Below, piece by piece: positions 16,660 to 26,193 of a stretch of DNA of 64,000 nucleotides. Each line of letters begins with the position of its first letter. Position 1 is the first letter of the stretch. The stretch is taken from the NCBI RefSeq assembly GCF_038594605.1, contig NZ_JBCFZM010000003.1:62001-126000 (forward strand), written 5' to 3'. The notes beneath the pieces were generated by a model that searched no databases, was not told the DNA's origin, and was given only the letters and a program-made list of their open reading frames with translations. This stretch comes from Alteriqipengyuania bathyomarina_B. Its GTDB lineage: Bacteria > Pseudomonadota > Alphaproteobacteria > Sphingomonadales > Sphingomonadaceae. The translations under genes and the position numbers were made by a program.

Positions 16660-18270
16660 GTGATCGACTGGAACCTTGGCGACATCCTTGATGCAATCGA
16701 ACCTGCGGTCCCGGAAGATGCTCCGGCGCTGATTCACGGCGACCGGATCATTAGCTGGCCCGAAATGTCGAAGCGTTCGAACAATTTGGCGCGCAATCTG
16801 CGCGCGCAAGGTGCAGGCGACGGGGCGAAGATAGCCTTCTACATGCGCAACCGTTCCGAATACGGGGAATTGATGGCCGCGTGCTTCAAGGGCCGCCTCA
16901 CGCACGTGAACATCAATTATCGTTACCGTCCCGAGGAGGTTTTCTACATCTTCGACGATTCCGATAGCGAGGTAATTGTTTACAGTTCCGAGTTCCGCGA
17001 CTGCATTCTTGAACTGAAGGAACGGTTGACCAAGGTTCATACATTTGTAGAAATCGGCGATGCTTCGCAGATCGCTTCCTTCGCGCTTCCTTACGAAAAA
17101 CTTGTAGAAGGTAACGGCGCGCCTCTCGATATCGAGCGTTCTCCCGATGACCTGCTGTTCATATATACAGGCGGTACCACCGGCATGCCCAAGGGCGTGA
17201 TGTGGCGACACGATGATATGCGCAAGGCTCAGCTCGACGCGCAAAAGCTGCTGGGTCCGGTTCCCCAGACCATGGAGGAAATGGTGGCCCTGGTGAAGCA
17301 GGGCGAGCTTGCGCGCATCACTTTGCCGGCGTGCCCGCTGATGCATGGAACCGGGTTCATTACTGCTATTGGCACGCTCATGTCGGGCGGGGCCATCGTC
17401 ACGCTGTCCGATCCATCCTTCGACGCGGAAGAATTGTGGGATGCGGTGGACCAGCACAAGGTGCAGAGCATCGCCATTGTCGGTGACGCTTTTGCCAAAC
17501 CCATGCTGCAGGCGCTGGACGCCCACCCGAAGCGCTGGGACACGAGCAGCCTGATTTCGATCATCTCGTCCGGCGTCATGTGGAGTAAACAGGTAAAGGC
17601 GGGCCTGTGCAAACATATCCCCCAGGTCATCCTCATGGACAGTTTTGGCGCTTCGGAAGGGCTGGGCTACGGCTTGTCGGTGACGACCGCACAGGGCGGC
17701 ACCAACACCGCGAAATTCGGGATCGGGGAATTTTGCGACGTATTCGACGAGAACGACCGGAAGGTCGAGGCGGGGAGCGGCGTGCCCGGCTTTATTGCCC
17801 GCAAGGGCGCAATCCCCACAGGATACTACAAGGACCCGGAAAAGTCGGCCAAGACTTTCAGGACGATCGATGGCGTGCGTTACTCCATCCCGGGCGACTG
17901 GTGCCGGGTGGAATCCGATGGAAGCCTGACCTTGCTGGGCCGCGGCAGCGTCTGCATCAACACCGCAGGTGAAAAGGTTTACCCCGAGGAGGTGGAGGAA
18001 GTGCTCAAAACCCATCCCGCCATTGCCGACGCGCTTGTCGTCGGGGTGCCTGACGAAAAATGGGGCGAAGCGGTGACCGCTGTGGTGCATTTGACCCAGG
18101 ATGCGGACTTCGACGCGCAAGCGATCAAGGATCACGTGCGCCAGCAACTGGCAGGTTACAAAACGCCCAAGGCGATTTGCCCAACGCAAACCGCCTTGCG
18201 CGCGTCAAACGGCAAGGCGGATTATACTACGGCTAAAGACATCGCGAAAGCGGGTGCCGGGGCCTCGTGA
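16660..18270 (+). CDS. Acyl-CoA synthetase (AMP-forming)
   Basis: A 536-residue ANL-superfamily ligase starting at GTG behind AGGAGAGAGG. The ATP loop YTGGTTGMPKG is at 169-179. The hinge and adenylation core read GDWCRV...LLGRGSVCINTAGEKVYPEEVEEVL, and the C-terminal catalytic lysine is in ASNGKADY. FadD3/FadD13-like enzymes of this length activate bulky carboxylic acids, including steroid acids. It should form the CoA ester used by the acyl-CoA dehydrogenases in the same operon. Its stop overlaps the monooxygenase start (GTGA). Confidence 0.92.
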   Translation: MIDWNLGDILDAIEPAVPEDAPALIHGDRIISWPEMSKRSNNLARNLRAQGAGDGAKIAFYMRNRSEYGELMAACFKGRLTHVNINYRYRPEEVFYIFDDSDSEVIVYSSEFRDCILELKERLTKVHTFVEIGDASQIASFALPYEKLVEGNGAPLDIERSPDDLLFIYTGGTTGMPKGVMWRHDDMRKAQLDAQKLLGPVPQTMEEMVALVKQGELARITLPACPLMHGTGFITAIGTLMSGGAIVTLSDPSFDAEELWDAVDQHKVQSIAIVGDAFAKPMLQALDAHPKRWDTSSLISIISSGVMWSKQVKAGLCKHIPQVILMDSFGASEGLGYGLSVTTAQGGTNTAKFGIGEFCDVFDENDRKVEAGSGVPGFIARKGAIPTGYYKDPEKSAKTFRTIDGVRYSIPGDWCRVESDGSLTLLGRGSVCINTAGEKVYPEEVEEVLKTHPAIADALVVGVPDEKWGEAVTAVVHLTQDADFDAQAIKDHVRQQLAGYKTPKAICPTQTALRASNGKADYTTAKDIAKAGAGAS

Positions 18271-19904
18271 GCCATTCGCCCCCTCCTGACTATGATGTCG
18301 TAATCGTCGGGGCCGGGTTCAGCGGAATATACCTGCTTTACAAGCTGCGTCAGGCGGGGTTCGATGTTCTGCTGGTAGACGCAGCGGAGCAGCCGGGCGG
18401 AATCTGGTACTGGAACCGCTATCCGGGAGCACGGGTCGATTCCCAGGTTCCACTTTACGAATTTTCCATTGCGGAAGTATGGAAAAGCTGGACGTGGAGC
18501 GAACGATTTCCAGGCTGGGAAGAACTGCGCGCCTATTTCCTCCACGTCTGCGATACGCTCGACCTCTGGCCGGCAATGCGAATGAAAACACGGGTCGAAA
18601 GCGCGCCGTTCGATGAAGACACCGCCTGCTGGCGATTGAAGCTCGACGATGGCGGAAAAGTAAGCGCGCGTTTCCTCTTGCCGGCCCTGGGGTTCGCCTC
18701 GAAACCCTACATTCCCGATATCCTGGGCCTTAGCGATTTCGAAGGCGAATGGTGCCATACCGCCCGCTGGCCGCAGGAAGGCATCGACCTTTCCGGCCGC
18801 CGGATCGCCCTGATCGGCACGGGTGCCAGCGGCGTACAGGTGGCGCAGGAGGCGGCAAGCTGCGCGGAGCAGCTGACGCTTTTTCAGCGAACCCCGATTC
18901 TCGCCCTTCCCATGCGGCAGGAAAAACTGGACGCTGATCGTCAGCTTCGCGAAAAATCCGAATATCCCGCTGTCTTCCACAAAAGGCTTACGACAAGTGG
19001 CGGTTTCGAATGCCAATCGCTGGACATCTCGGCCCTGGCTGTGACCGAGGAAGAGCGGACTACGCATTTCGAGGATTTGTGGCAGCGAGGAGGGTTGCGC
19101 TTCTGGTATCATAATTTCGCTGACATACTGACGAACGAGGACGCCAATCGCCACGCCTACGAGTTCTGGTGTGACAAGGTGCGCGAGCGGATCTGCGACC
19201 CGACCATTGCCGAGAAGCTCGCTCCCGATGAGCCGCCACATCCCTTCGGGACCAAGCGACCATCGCTCGAACAGAATTATTACGAGATCTTCGCACAAGA
19301 CAATGTTACGCTGGTCGATCTGAACGACACCGCGATCACTCGCGTCACCGAGGCCGGGATAGAAACAGCCACTGGCATGATCCCGTGCGATCTCATTGTC
19401 TTCGCGACCGGCTTCGATGCCGGTCGTGGCGGGCTCATCGACATGAACATCACCGGCCGCGGTCGGCTGGCGCTGGCAGAAGCATGGAAGAGTGAGATCA
19501 AAGCCTATCTGGGCATGGCCGTCGCCCAATTTCCGAACATGCTGTTCGCCTACGGCCCGCTCAGCCCTTCAGGCTTTTCCAACGGTCCGACAAGCGCCGA
19601 AATCCAGGGTGACTGGATCTGCGATTTCCGGATCTGGCTGCGCGATAACAGGATCGGCCTTTTCGAAGCCGATGCGCTGGCCGAGCGAAGCTGGACCGAT
19701 ATGGTCGCCCAAGTAGGGTCGATGACGCTCTTCCCCAAGGCTGAATCGTGGTACATGGGCGCCAATATTCCCGGCAAACCCCGACAACTGATCAATTTCC
19801 CCAGCGTATCTGGTTACGCCGATCTATGCCACGATGTCGCACGGCACGATTATCGTGGTTTTATCAGGAATACACTATCCGGTATGGAGACTGCGCCGAA
19901 ATGA
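18267..19904 (+). CDS. Baeyer-Villiger-type flavin monooxygenase
   Basis: A 545-residue FAD/NADPH monooxygenase. First Rossmann motif GAGFSG at 15-20, type I Baeyer-Villiger fingerprint FEGEWCHTARWP at 158-169, and second Rossmann motif GTGASG at 184-189. PGGIWYWNRYPGARVD at 43-58 and length match the cyclohexanone/phenylacetone monooxygenase clade. It inserts oxygen next to a ketone to give an ester or lactone using NADPH and O2. It starts with GTG overlapping the ligase stop and ends overlapping the start of an alpha/beta hydrolase, the enzyme expected to open the ester. Confidence 0.93.
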   Translation: MSHSPPPDYDVVIVGAGFSGIYLLYKLRQAGFDVLLVDAAEQPGGIWYWNRYPGARVDSQVPLYEFSIAEVWKSWTWSERFPGWEELRAYFLHVCDTLDLWPAMRMKTRVESAPFDEDTACWRLKLDDGGKVSARFLLPALGFASKPYIPDILGLSDFEGEWCHTARWPQEGIDLSGRRIALIGTGASGVQVAQEAASCAEQLTLFQRTPILALPMRQEKLDADRQLREKSEYPAVFHKRLTTSGGFECQSLDISALAVTEEERTTHFEDLWQRGGLRFWYHNFADILTNEDANRHAYEFWCDKVRERICDPTIAEKLAPDEPPHPFGTKRPSLEQNYYEIFAQDNVTLVDLNDTAITRVTEAGIETATGMIPCDLIVFATGFDAGRGGLIDMNITGRGRLALAEAWKSEIKAYLGMAVAQFPNMLFAYGPLSPSGFSNGPTSAEIQGDWICDFRIWLRDNRIGLFEADALAERSWTDMVAQVGSMTLFPKAESWYMGANIPGKPRQLINFPSVSGYADLCHDVARHDYRGFIRNTLSGMETAPK

Positions 19905-20872
19905 ATGAAATGAAACCAATCCACGACGGGTCAACAGATATTGATCCCGTATGGGCCGGCGACGGGGCGGATATACCCGAATGGTTCGCCTGGGCGCTGA
20001 GCGTGCCCCGTGAGGAAGGCTTCGTAGAGGTTGGTGGCGCGCGGGTGCATTATCTTCGCTGGGGCAGGCGTGACCGGCCCAAATTGCTCATGACTCACGG
20101 TTTTCTCGCCCATGCCCGCTGCTTTGCCTTCATCGCACCGTACCTTGCCGAAGACTACGACGTGGTGGCGTTCGATCTGGCCGGTATGGGCGATAGCGAG
20201 ATGCGCGGCGTGGCCGATATAGCTGCGCGGGGAAAGGAATTTGTCGAGATCAGCGAAGCGCTCGATTTGTTTGCGGATGGAAGCAGACCGACGATCATCG
20301 CCCATAGTTTCGGCTCGGGTGCAGCGCTGACCGCCGTTTCCCAATCGCCGGATGCCTTCGCCGGCGTTATTGTCTGCGATCTCATGGTGATGCGGCCCGA
20401 AAAGCTGGAGAAATACTGGACCATGGGCAGATCGAGCCCCGGGTCGGGTAATCCTGACAAACCGGTGCGACGCTACCCGACCTACGAAGCGGCGCGCGAG
20501 AGGTATATCCTGTCGCCGCCGCAGGCAGTTGGTGAGCCGTTCCTGATGGATTACATGGCCTATCACTCTCTCCGCCGCGATGGCGAGGAGTGGACATGGA
20601 AGTTTTCTCCCGAAGTGTTCCGGCGCAGCAACAAGCCCGACGAATGGCTGACAGTAGGCCAGAGGCTGGTCGATGCGCCCGGGCGCAAAGCGATTGTGTA
20701 CGGCGAGAAAAGTCAGCTCTTTGATCGCGATTCCGCCCGCTATATCCGGGAACTGGGAGGGGGAAAGATACCAATTGTTGCAGTGCCCGATGCACGCCAT
20801 CATCTCATGCTGGATCAGCCGCTCGCGTTCGTCGCTGCGCTTCGGGCGGTACTGGCCTTTTGGAGCCTCTGA
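19901..20872 (+). CDS. Alpha/beta hydrolase (ester/lactone hydrolase candidate)
   Basis: A 323-residue hydrolase starting at the ATG that overlaps the monooxygenase stop (ATGA). Oxyanion segment THGFLAHARC is at 65-74, FDLAGMGDSEM at 91-101, nucleophile Ser136 is in AHSFGSG, and a C-terminal His lies in PDARHHLML. There is no signal peptide. Coupling to a Baeyer-Villiger enzyme makes hydrolysis of its ester or lactone product the natural role. Epoxide hydrolase-like chemistry is less likely because the nucleophile is Ser, not Asp. Confidence 0.9.
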   Translation: MNEMKPIHDGSTDIDPVWAGDGADIPEWFAWALSVPREEGFVEVGGARVHYLRWGRRDRPKLLMTHGFLAHARCFAFIAPYLAEDYDVVAFDLAGMGDSEMRGVADIAARGKEFVEISEALDLFADGSRPTIIAHSFGSGAALTAVSQSPDAFAGVIVCDLMVMRPEKLEKYWTMGRSSPGSGNPDKPVRRYPTYEAARERYILSPPQAVGEPFLMDYMAYHSLRRDGEEWTWKFSPEVFRRSNKPDEWLTVGQRLVDAPGRKAIVYGEKSQLFDRDSARYIRELGGGKIPIVAVPDARHHLMLDQPLAFVAALRAVLAFWSL

Positions 20873-20875
20873 GAT

Positions 20876-20924
20876 CCCCCATACTAAGAGGCTGGTTCCT
20901 GGTCAGAGGCCAGCGAGATGGGGG
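20876..20924 (+). terminator. Possible hairpin terminator after the plus-arm operon
   Basis: CCCCCAT (20876-20882) pairs with ATGGGGG (20918-20924), with a smaller CTGG/CCAG stem inside. It begins three bases after the hydrolase stop. No T run follows, so it may stabilise the 3' end rather than terminate. Confidence 0.35.
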
Positions 20925-21291
20925 CAAAGGGCGTCCATATTCATCTTGTACTATATCCGAACTATTGTCGCCGTCGGCACGGCGAACGCTTCGTTGGTCT
21001 CGATGCCAGCTGGGGCAAAAGCTTTATCGGGAGCAACTCGCTTAGCGCGCCAACCATTGCTGATCTTTAGCAAACGTTCACTCCGCGTGCGATCTGGATC
21101 GTGGCCCATGGGGTCAAAAGATAAGGCGCTTTACTAATATCACGCGGATGTATATGCCCATGGACGGGGATTGGGCTAATTCTCTCCCTCTCCTCTCCAC
21201 AGACTAAGGTGCGACCCTCGAGGTCGCCCCATTTTGCAGTAAGCGGCGGAGCCAATTATCGTCGCACTGAAGAGATGGGAAGGGATGCTAT
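20925..21291. promoter_or_regulatory. Leader of the second TonB receptor; no gene seen
   Basis: No coding frame here looks real. The stretch is less GC-rich than its neighbours. It contains a small inverted repeat GCGACC-5-GGTCGC near 21210-21226 and ends in a good ribosome site (GGGAAGGG) before the ATG at 21292. A promoter for the receptor is expected here but I cannot pinpoint it. Confidence 0.3.
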
Positions 21292-24228
21292 ATGACACTG
21301 AGAGCGATGGTGCTCGCCACTTCGGCCATCTTGGCTTGGCCGCAGATGGCTTTAGCGCAGGATCCCACAACTGATGAGGCGGAACCCCAAGGATCCGTAA
21401 TCATCGTTACGGCCCAACGCCAATCTCAAAGTCTGCAAGAGGTGCCGATCGCGGTCAGTGCCTTCGATGCTACGGCTCTCGAAAGCCAGCAGATCGAAAA
21501 CGCTGCTGACCTTCAATTGACGCTCCCGAACGTCTCATTTTCGAAGGGCAACTTCACCGGGTCGTCCTTCACCATCCGTGGTATCGGCGATCTTTGTGTT
21601 GGTGTGACGTGTGACGCAGCGACGGCTATCCATATCAATGGTTCCCCTCTTTTTGGTACCCGGCTGTTCGAAACAGAATATTTTGACCTTGAGCGAATTG
21701 AGGTCCTACGGGGGCCGCAGGGCACCCTCTTCGGCCGCAACGCTACCTCGGGTGTTGTCAACCTTGTGACAGCCAAGCCTGACCTCGGTTCTTTCGGCGC
21801 GGCCGGAGAGTTCGAGTATGGGAATTACAACAGCATCAAGGCCGAAGGGATGGTCAATGTCCCGATCGGCGATTCTATCGGCGTTCGGGTAGCCGGATTC
21901 TTTCTGAATCGCGACGGTTACACCACAAACCTTTTCGACAATTCGGATGTCGACGACCGAGACATGTACGCTGTTCGTGGTTCTCTTCGTTTTGAACCCG
22001 GTGCCGATACCACTCTCGACTTCATGGCATATTATTTCAGGGAAGATGACACCCGTTTACGTAATCAAAAGCAGGCCTGCCAGCGTGACCCGCTCGGCGT
22101 GCTGGGTTGTCTGAACAATCGCCGCGACTTTGACATCACCAATGCCAATTCCACAGTCGGCGCAACGCTCAGTTCGCAAGAGTTCTTCGCTATTCAGGGA
22201 ATTCCCTCAGTACTGGGATTGGGAAGCCTGTACGGCCCCGACGCATTTGCAGGATTCGATAAGCCCGACGATGTGCGCACGGTAAACACGGCGTATACTC
22301 CATTCTATTTTGCCGATGAAGTGCAGCTACAGGCCCGTCTCGAGCAGCGCATCGGAGCTATGACACTGACTGCAACCGGTCTTTATCAGGACACCGAAGT
22401 CGATTCCCGGCAGGACTACTTTCTGGGCATTCAGGATCGTACCGGCTTTGCTACGGCCTTGAACGTGTTGTCCGGCTTCGCGGCCAACGGTTTGCCTACC
22501 GGCCTCCCCGCACCTGCACCGGCGTTCGTGCCAGGTTCGTCGGCGTATTTTACCCCGATTGTGGAGGCTCTCATCCCCAATGGCCCAGGGGGCGTATTGT
22601 GCACCTCCGATAACGATGATGGGAACAGGGGCGCGTTCGAAGGTAATGTATTGTGCGGCGAAACGCCGCTATCCTTCGACAGGTCTTCAGAGCAACGCGA
22701 ATCCTGGAGCGGCGAAATCCTCCTTTCCAGTGATTTCGACGGAGCATTCAATTTCCTGCTCGGAGGGATCTATGCAAAGTCCAAGACTACCGACAACAGT
22801 TACTATGTAAACTCATTCGCGCTTGACTACGCCAGTGCCATTCTGGGATCGTTTGGTACTTTGGCAGGCGGTGCACCGCCATCCTACTTCGCAACATCCA
22901 TGTACCGCAACAATTCTCTCGAGGCTAATCTTGAGAGCTTCGGTGTGTTCGGGGAGATCTACGTCGACCTGACCGAGCGTCTGACCTTCACCGGAGGTTT
23001 GCGGTATAACGACGACAAGAAAGACGTGACTGCGCGCACGACCTTGATTAGCTTCCTCAATCCTTACGCGAATGACGGGGAGCCGTTCGACAGCCCGATC
23101 ACTCCCTTAACCGGTCCCTCTGGTCTTTTTGATGCCGATCCTGGTACGCCAGGTGAGCAGCTAACGCAATTTAGAGAAGTAGGTTTCGATGAAATAACCG
23201 GGCGTGCGGTGCTCGACTACGAAGTTACGCCTGACAATTCGATTTACGCATCTTATGCCAGGGGCTATAAATCCGGGGGTATCAACCCGCCCCTTTCGCC
23301 CGTTTTCGATGTGGCTGAAAGCTTCGGATCAGAAACCATCGACGCATTTGAAATCGGATCGAAAAATACCTTTGCGAATGGCGCACTGCAATTAAACGCT
23401 ACTGCATTCTACTATAAGTATAGCGGGTTGCAGCTTAGCCGCATCGTCGCCCGTACCTCAGTTAATGATACTATCGATGCCGATATCTGGGGTGTGGAAC
23501 TAGAGTCCGTTATCCGGCCCGATCCCGATTGGCTTGTCAACTTGACGTTCAGTTATCTCAACGCGGAAGTTGCCGGCGACCAGTTCTTCTCCAATCCGCG
23601 CGACCCGGGTGGCGGCGATCCTGATGCCGTCATCATCAAGGATATTAGCAACGGTGCTAATTGTGCCGTAACCGGGCCAGCCCCCGGCGCGGCCGACGCA
23701 TTCGTGGCCGGAGTGAACGCAGCTCTGGGTCTTCGTGGTCCCGAAGAATTTCCTAATGACGGCAATCTTGCGTCAAGCGGCGCATTCAGCATTTGCGATG
23801 TCTTGGCCGGAGCCGTTCCGGCGGGCAGCGGCCTTGCGGTATTAAGCCCTGGCGTAGAGGTCAACATAAAAGGGAACAAGTTGCCGCAGGCCCCCGAAAT
23901 GAAGGTTTCGATGGGTGTGCAGTACACCGCCACTTTCGACAATGGCATGACTCTGGTTCCTCGCGTGGACGTAGCGCTGACTGGTGAGCAATACGGCAAT
24001 ATCTTTAACGGCAGGGTCAACCGGATCGAGCCATTCGTGCAAGCCAACGCGATCGTGCAGTTGAACAGTGCGGATGAGCGTTGGTTCGTGCGCGGATTTG
24101 TTCAGAACATTTTCGACAGCAGCTCGGTGACAGGATTGTACTTGACCGACGCATCCTCGGGGAATTTTACCAATATCTACACTTTGGATCCTCGTAGATA
24201 TGGTGTTGCTTTGGGGTTCAGTTTCTAA
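21292..24228 (+). CDS. TonB-dependent outer-membrane receptor
   Basis: A 978-residue receptor. The signal peptide ends MALAQ near residue 23, a TonB-box-like VIIVTAQRQSQSLQEVPIAV follows, the plug has IRGIGD and RIEVLRGPQGTLFGRN, and the barrel ends with Phe (GVALGFSF). It belongs to the same broad class as the receptor at 2.8-5.6 kb but is longer and clearly distinct, with Cys-containing extracellular insertions (CVGVTCD near 105; CQRDPLGVLGC). Codon use is more AT-rich than the core region. It closes the plus arm and probably imports the same or a related substrate. Confidence 0.95.
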   Translation: MTLRAMVLATSAILAWPQMALAQDPTTDEAEPQGSVIIVTAQRQSQSLQEVPIAVSAFDATALESQQIENAADLQLTLPNVSFSKGNFTGSSFTIRGIGDLCVGVTCDAATAIHINGSPLFGTRLFETEYFDLERIEVLRGPQGTLFGRNATSGVVNLVTAKPDLGSFGAAGEFEYGNYNSIKAEGMVNVPIGDSIGVRVAGFFLNRDGYTTNLFDNSDVDDRDMYAVRGSLRFEPGADTTLDFMAYYFREDDTRLRNQKQACQRDPLGVLGCLNNRRDFDITNANSTVGATLSSQEFFAIQGIPSVLGLGSLYGPDAFAGFDKPDDVRTVNTAYTPFYFADEVQLQARLEQRIGAMTLTATGLYQDTEVDSRQDYFLGIQDRTGFATALNVLSGFAANGLPTGLPAPAPAFVPGSSAYFTPIVEALIPNGPGGVLCTSDNDDGNRGAFEGNVLCGETPLSFDRSSEQRESWSGEILLSSDFDGAFNFLLGGIYAKSKTTDNSYYVNSFALDYASAILGSFGTLAGGAPPSYFATSMYRNNSLEANLESFGVFGEIYVDLTERLTFTGGLRYNDDKKDVTARTTLISFLNPYANDGEPFDSPITPLTGPSGLFDADPGTPGEQLTQFREVGFDEITGRAVLDYEVTPDNSIYASYARGYKSGGINPPLSPVFDVAESFGSETIDAFEIGSKNTFANGALQLNATAFYYKYSGLQLSRIVARTSVNDTIDADIWGVELESVIRPDPDWLVNLTFSYLNAEVAGDQFFSNPRDPGGGDPDAVIIKDISNGANCAVTGPAPGAADAFVAGVNAALGLRGPEEFPNDGNLASSGAFSICDVLAGAVPAGSGLAVLSPGVEVNIKGNKLPQAPEMKVSMGVQYTATFDNGMTLVPRVDVALTGEQYGNIFNGRVNRIEPFVQANAIVQLNSADERWFVRGFVQNIFDSSSVTGLYLTDASSGNFTNIYTLDPRRYGVALGFSF

Positions 24229-24668
24229 CAGGTCCAGATCGTGTTGGCGGGGAGATCGGTGGTCCTCCCAACGACCCGAACGGACAGTGCCAGCTAGTTC
24301 GTATTTCGACCCATGACTTTATAGCTTTTCCAGAGCGGCGTAATGCTCGATGACCGCCTCGTAAGCCTACCGACGAGGCGGTCATCGAACCGGCCAAATG
24401 CGAGCTGCACTCGAAATGCCTGTACGATCGCTCGTTGATGTCGCTACGAGATGCTCGCGGAAAGCTTAAGGCCTTACATAGAAACGACAATGAAGAGTCA
24501 CCGAATAGTGCAATCGGGATATCCGATGGTGATACTGGCAAACGCACTCTGCGAAAGGCGGAAACATGCTGACCCCTATGATCCAAGATTGGGTCGTAGT
24601 GCACGAGGTGCTGACGCGTTAGGAAAAGTTGGAAGGGGCTGCGGGGCAGACTTCTGAGAAAACTTATC
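24229..24668. other. Intergenic stretch without a convincing gene
   Basis: Between the convergent receptor and NodT genes there is no gene I can support. An open frame from 24354 (after a stop, no good start) reads plausible protein to about 24570 and may be a decayed gene end. The most evident structure is the hairpin at 24350-24385. Confidence 0.3.
24350..24385. repeat. Perfect 13-bp inverted repeat hairpin
   Basis: ATGACCGCCTCGT (24350-24362) and ACGAGGCGGTCAT (24373-24385) are exact reverse complements around a 10-base loop. It lies 120 bases past the receptor stop. No T run flanks it on either strand. It could be a bidirectional terminator between convergent genes or an element end. Confidence 0.6.
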
Positions 24669-26186
24669 CTAACTCTGTTCAGGTTTCATAACTGATTTTC
24701 GATCGACCGGAGCTGGCTCAACCGACGTGCGATTGTCGCGAGACAATTCGACCCATCCCAACCCAAGCGACTTCTGGATCGCGATCCAGCCATTTGTCAT
24801 GGCGGCGATCGCCCGATCGAGATTTGCTCTGGCCTGTTCGCGCTTGCGGATCGAAGTGTTGAGTTCGCCTTGCGAGATTACCCCCGCGGCGCGGCGTTGC
24901 TCGTTAAGCTCCGCAGCCGTGTCGGCCTGCCGACTGATCTGCGCCAGCGCGGCTACGTTGGCTCTTTGTTGCCCGAACCGAGCAAGCGATTGTTCGGCGT
25001 CGCGTAGTGCGCCCAGGACCACTTCAAGATAGCGCGCTTCGGCCTCGTCGCGCGCACTCTCGGCCTGATCGATCGATGCTGCCGTGCGGCCGAAATCAAG
25101 CAGGTTCCACTGCAGCCGCGGCAAAGCGATTGCCGATAAGTTGCCCGGGTCCAGGATGTCGTCGGGCTCCGATCCGCCCAAACCGAGAATCCCCATGAAG
25201 GAAATCTTGGGGAAGCGAGCAGCCTCTGCCACGCCAATGCGCGCATTCGCCGCGGCCAGCATGCGTTCGGCGGCTCGAACATCCGGCCGCCGCGCTATTA
25301 GCGCTGCGGGATCGCCCACCGCGACCCGTTCGGGGGGAAGCGGAATTTCGGCCTGAGCCGCCAGGAGCCCGTCGAGTGCGCCGGGCGCTTCGCCCGTCAG
25401 CACCGCGAGCGTGTCTTTGAATACATCGATGTCCGCTTGAGCTTCCGCGATCTGCGACTTGAGCAGTTCGAGCTCGGCGTTCGCGTTACCGACCGGGAAC
25501 AGCGCGAGAGCGCCCTGTGTATAGCGCTGATAGGTCAGTTCGAGAATTTGCTGCTGCAAGTCGCGCTCTCGCTGGACAAGCTCGAGCCGCCCTTGCGCTT
25601 CTCGCAGGCTCACATACGCCCGCGCGATTTCGGCGGCGAGCTGGACTTTCGCATCCTCGGCGTTCGCCACCGAGGCCGCAGCCTGAGCGTTAATGGCCTC
25701 GACACGCCGTGCCTGCCCCCCAGCGAAATCGATCTCCCAGTTTGCATTGAGCCCGACGTTGTAGACGCTGAGGCTGTCCTGCTCTTCGGTGTCTGCAGGA
25801 GCGCCGGGCGATCCCGGGGGCGGGCCACTGCCGATATCTAGCCCTGGGATATTCGCCTGGACCGCAGTCGCCTGCGCAGCCACGGCGGGTAGCCGGTTGG
25901 CGCGCTCCTGGCGGACAGAAGCCCTTGCCTGTTCGATGCGAGCGCGCGCCGCGGCCACGCCCGGATTGCCGACCAGCGCGCGCGCCTCCAGTTCATTGAG
26001 AACCGGATCGCCGAGCAGCGTCCACCAGTCGCCGGCAATCGGCGCAAACGGATCGATTTCGGGGCCGGCGCGTACGAACGCATTGCCTGCGGCGGTCGCA
26101 AGTTGCGGGGGACCGGCATAGTCGGGACCGGACATGCAACCCGCGAGGAGCGCCATGGGAGCGAGGAGGGTTAGGGTCTTGCGCAT
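24669..26186 (-). CDS. Outer-membrane efflux lipoprotein, NodT/OprM type
   Basis: A 505-residue TolC-superfamily channel. I start at the ATG at 26186: MRKTLTLLAPMALLAGC is a lipoprotein signal with the lipobox LAGC. The first upstream in-frame residues are spurious. Two long coiled-coil repeats rich in Ala, Glu and Arg form the periplasmic alpha-barrel (for example ARARIEQARASVRQERANR). It is the last gene of the emrA-emrB-nodT operon and forms the outer-membrane exit of a tripartite drug or toxicant pump. Confidence 0.92.
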   Translation of the reverse strand: MRKTLTLLAPMALLAGCMSGPDYAGPPQLATAAGNAFVRAGPEIDPFAPIAGDWWTLLGDPVLNELEARALVGNPGVAAARARIEQARASVRQERANRLPAVAAQATAVQANIPGLDIGSGPPPGSPGAPADTEEQDSLSVYNVGLNANWEIDFAGGQARRVEAINAQAAASVANAEDAKVQLAAEIARAYVSLREAQGRLELVQRERDLQQQILELTYQRYTQGALALFPVGNANAELELLKSQIAEAQADIDVFKDTLAVLTGEAPGALDGLLAAQAEIPLPPERVAVGDPAALIARRPDVRAAERMLAAANARIGVAEAARFPKISFMGILGLGGSEPDDILDPGNLSAIALPRLQWNLLDFGRTAASIDQAESARDEAEARYLEVVLGALRDAEQSLARFGQQRANVAALAQISRQADTAAELNEQRRAAGVISQGELNTSIRKREQARANLDRAIAAMTNGWIAIQKSLGLGWVELSRDNRTSVEPAPVDRKSVMKPEQS

Positions 26187-26193
26187 AGAGTTC

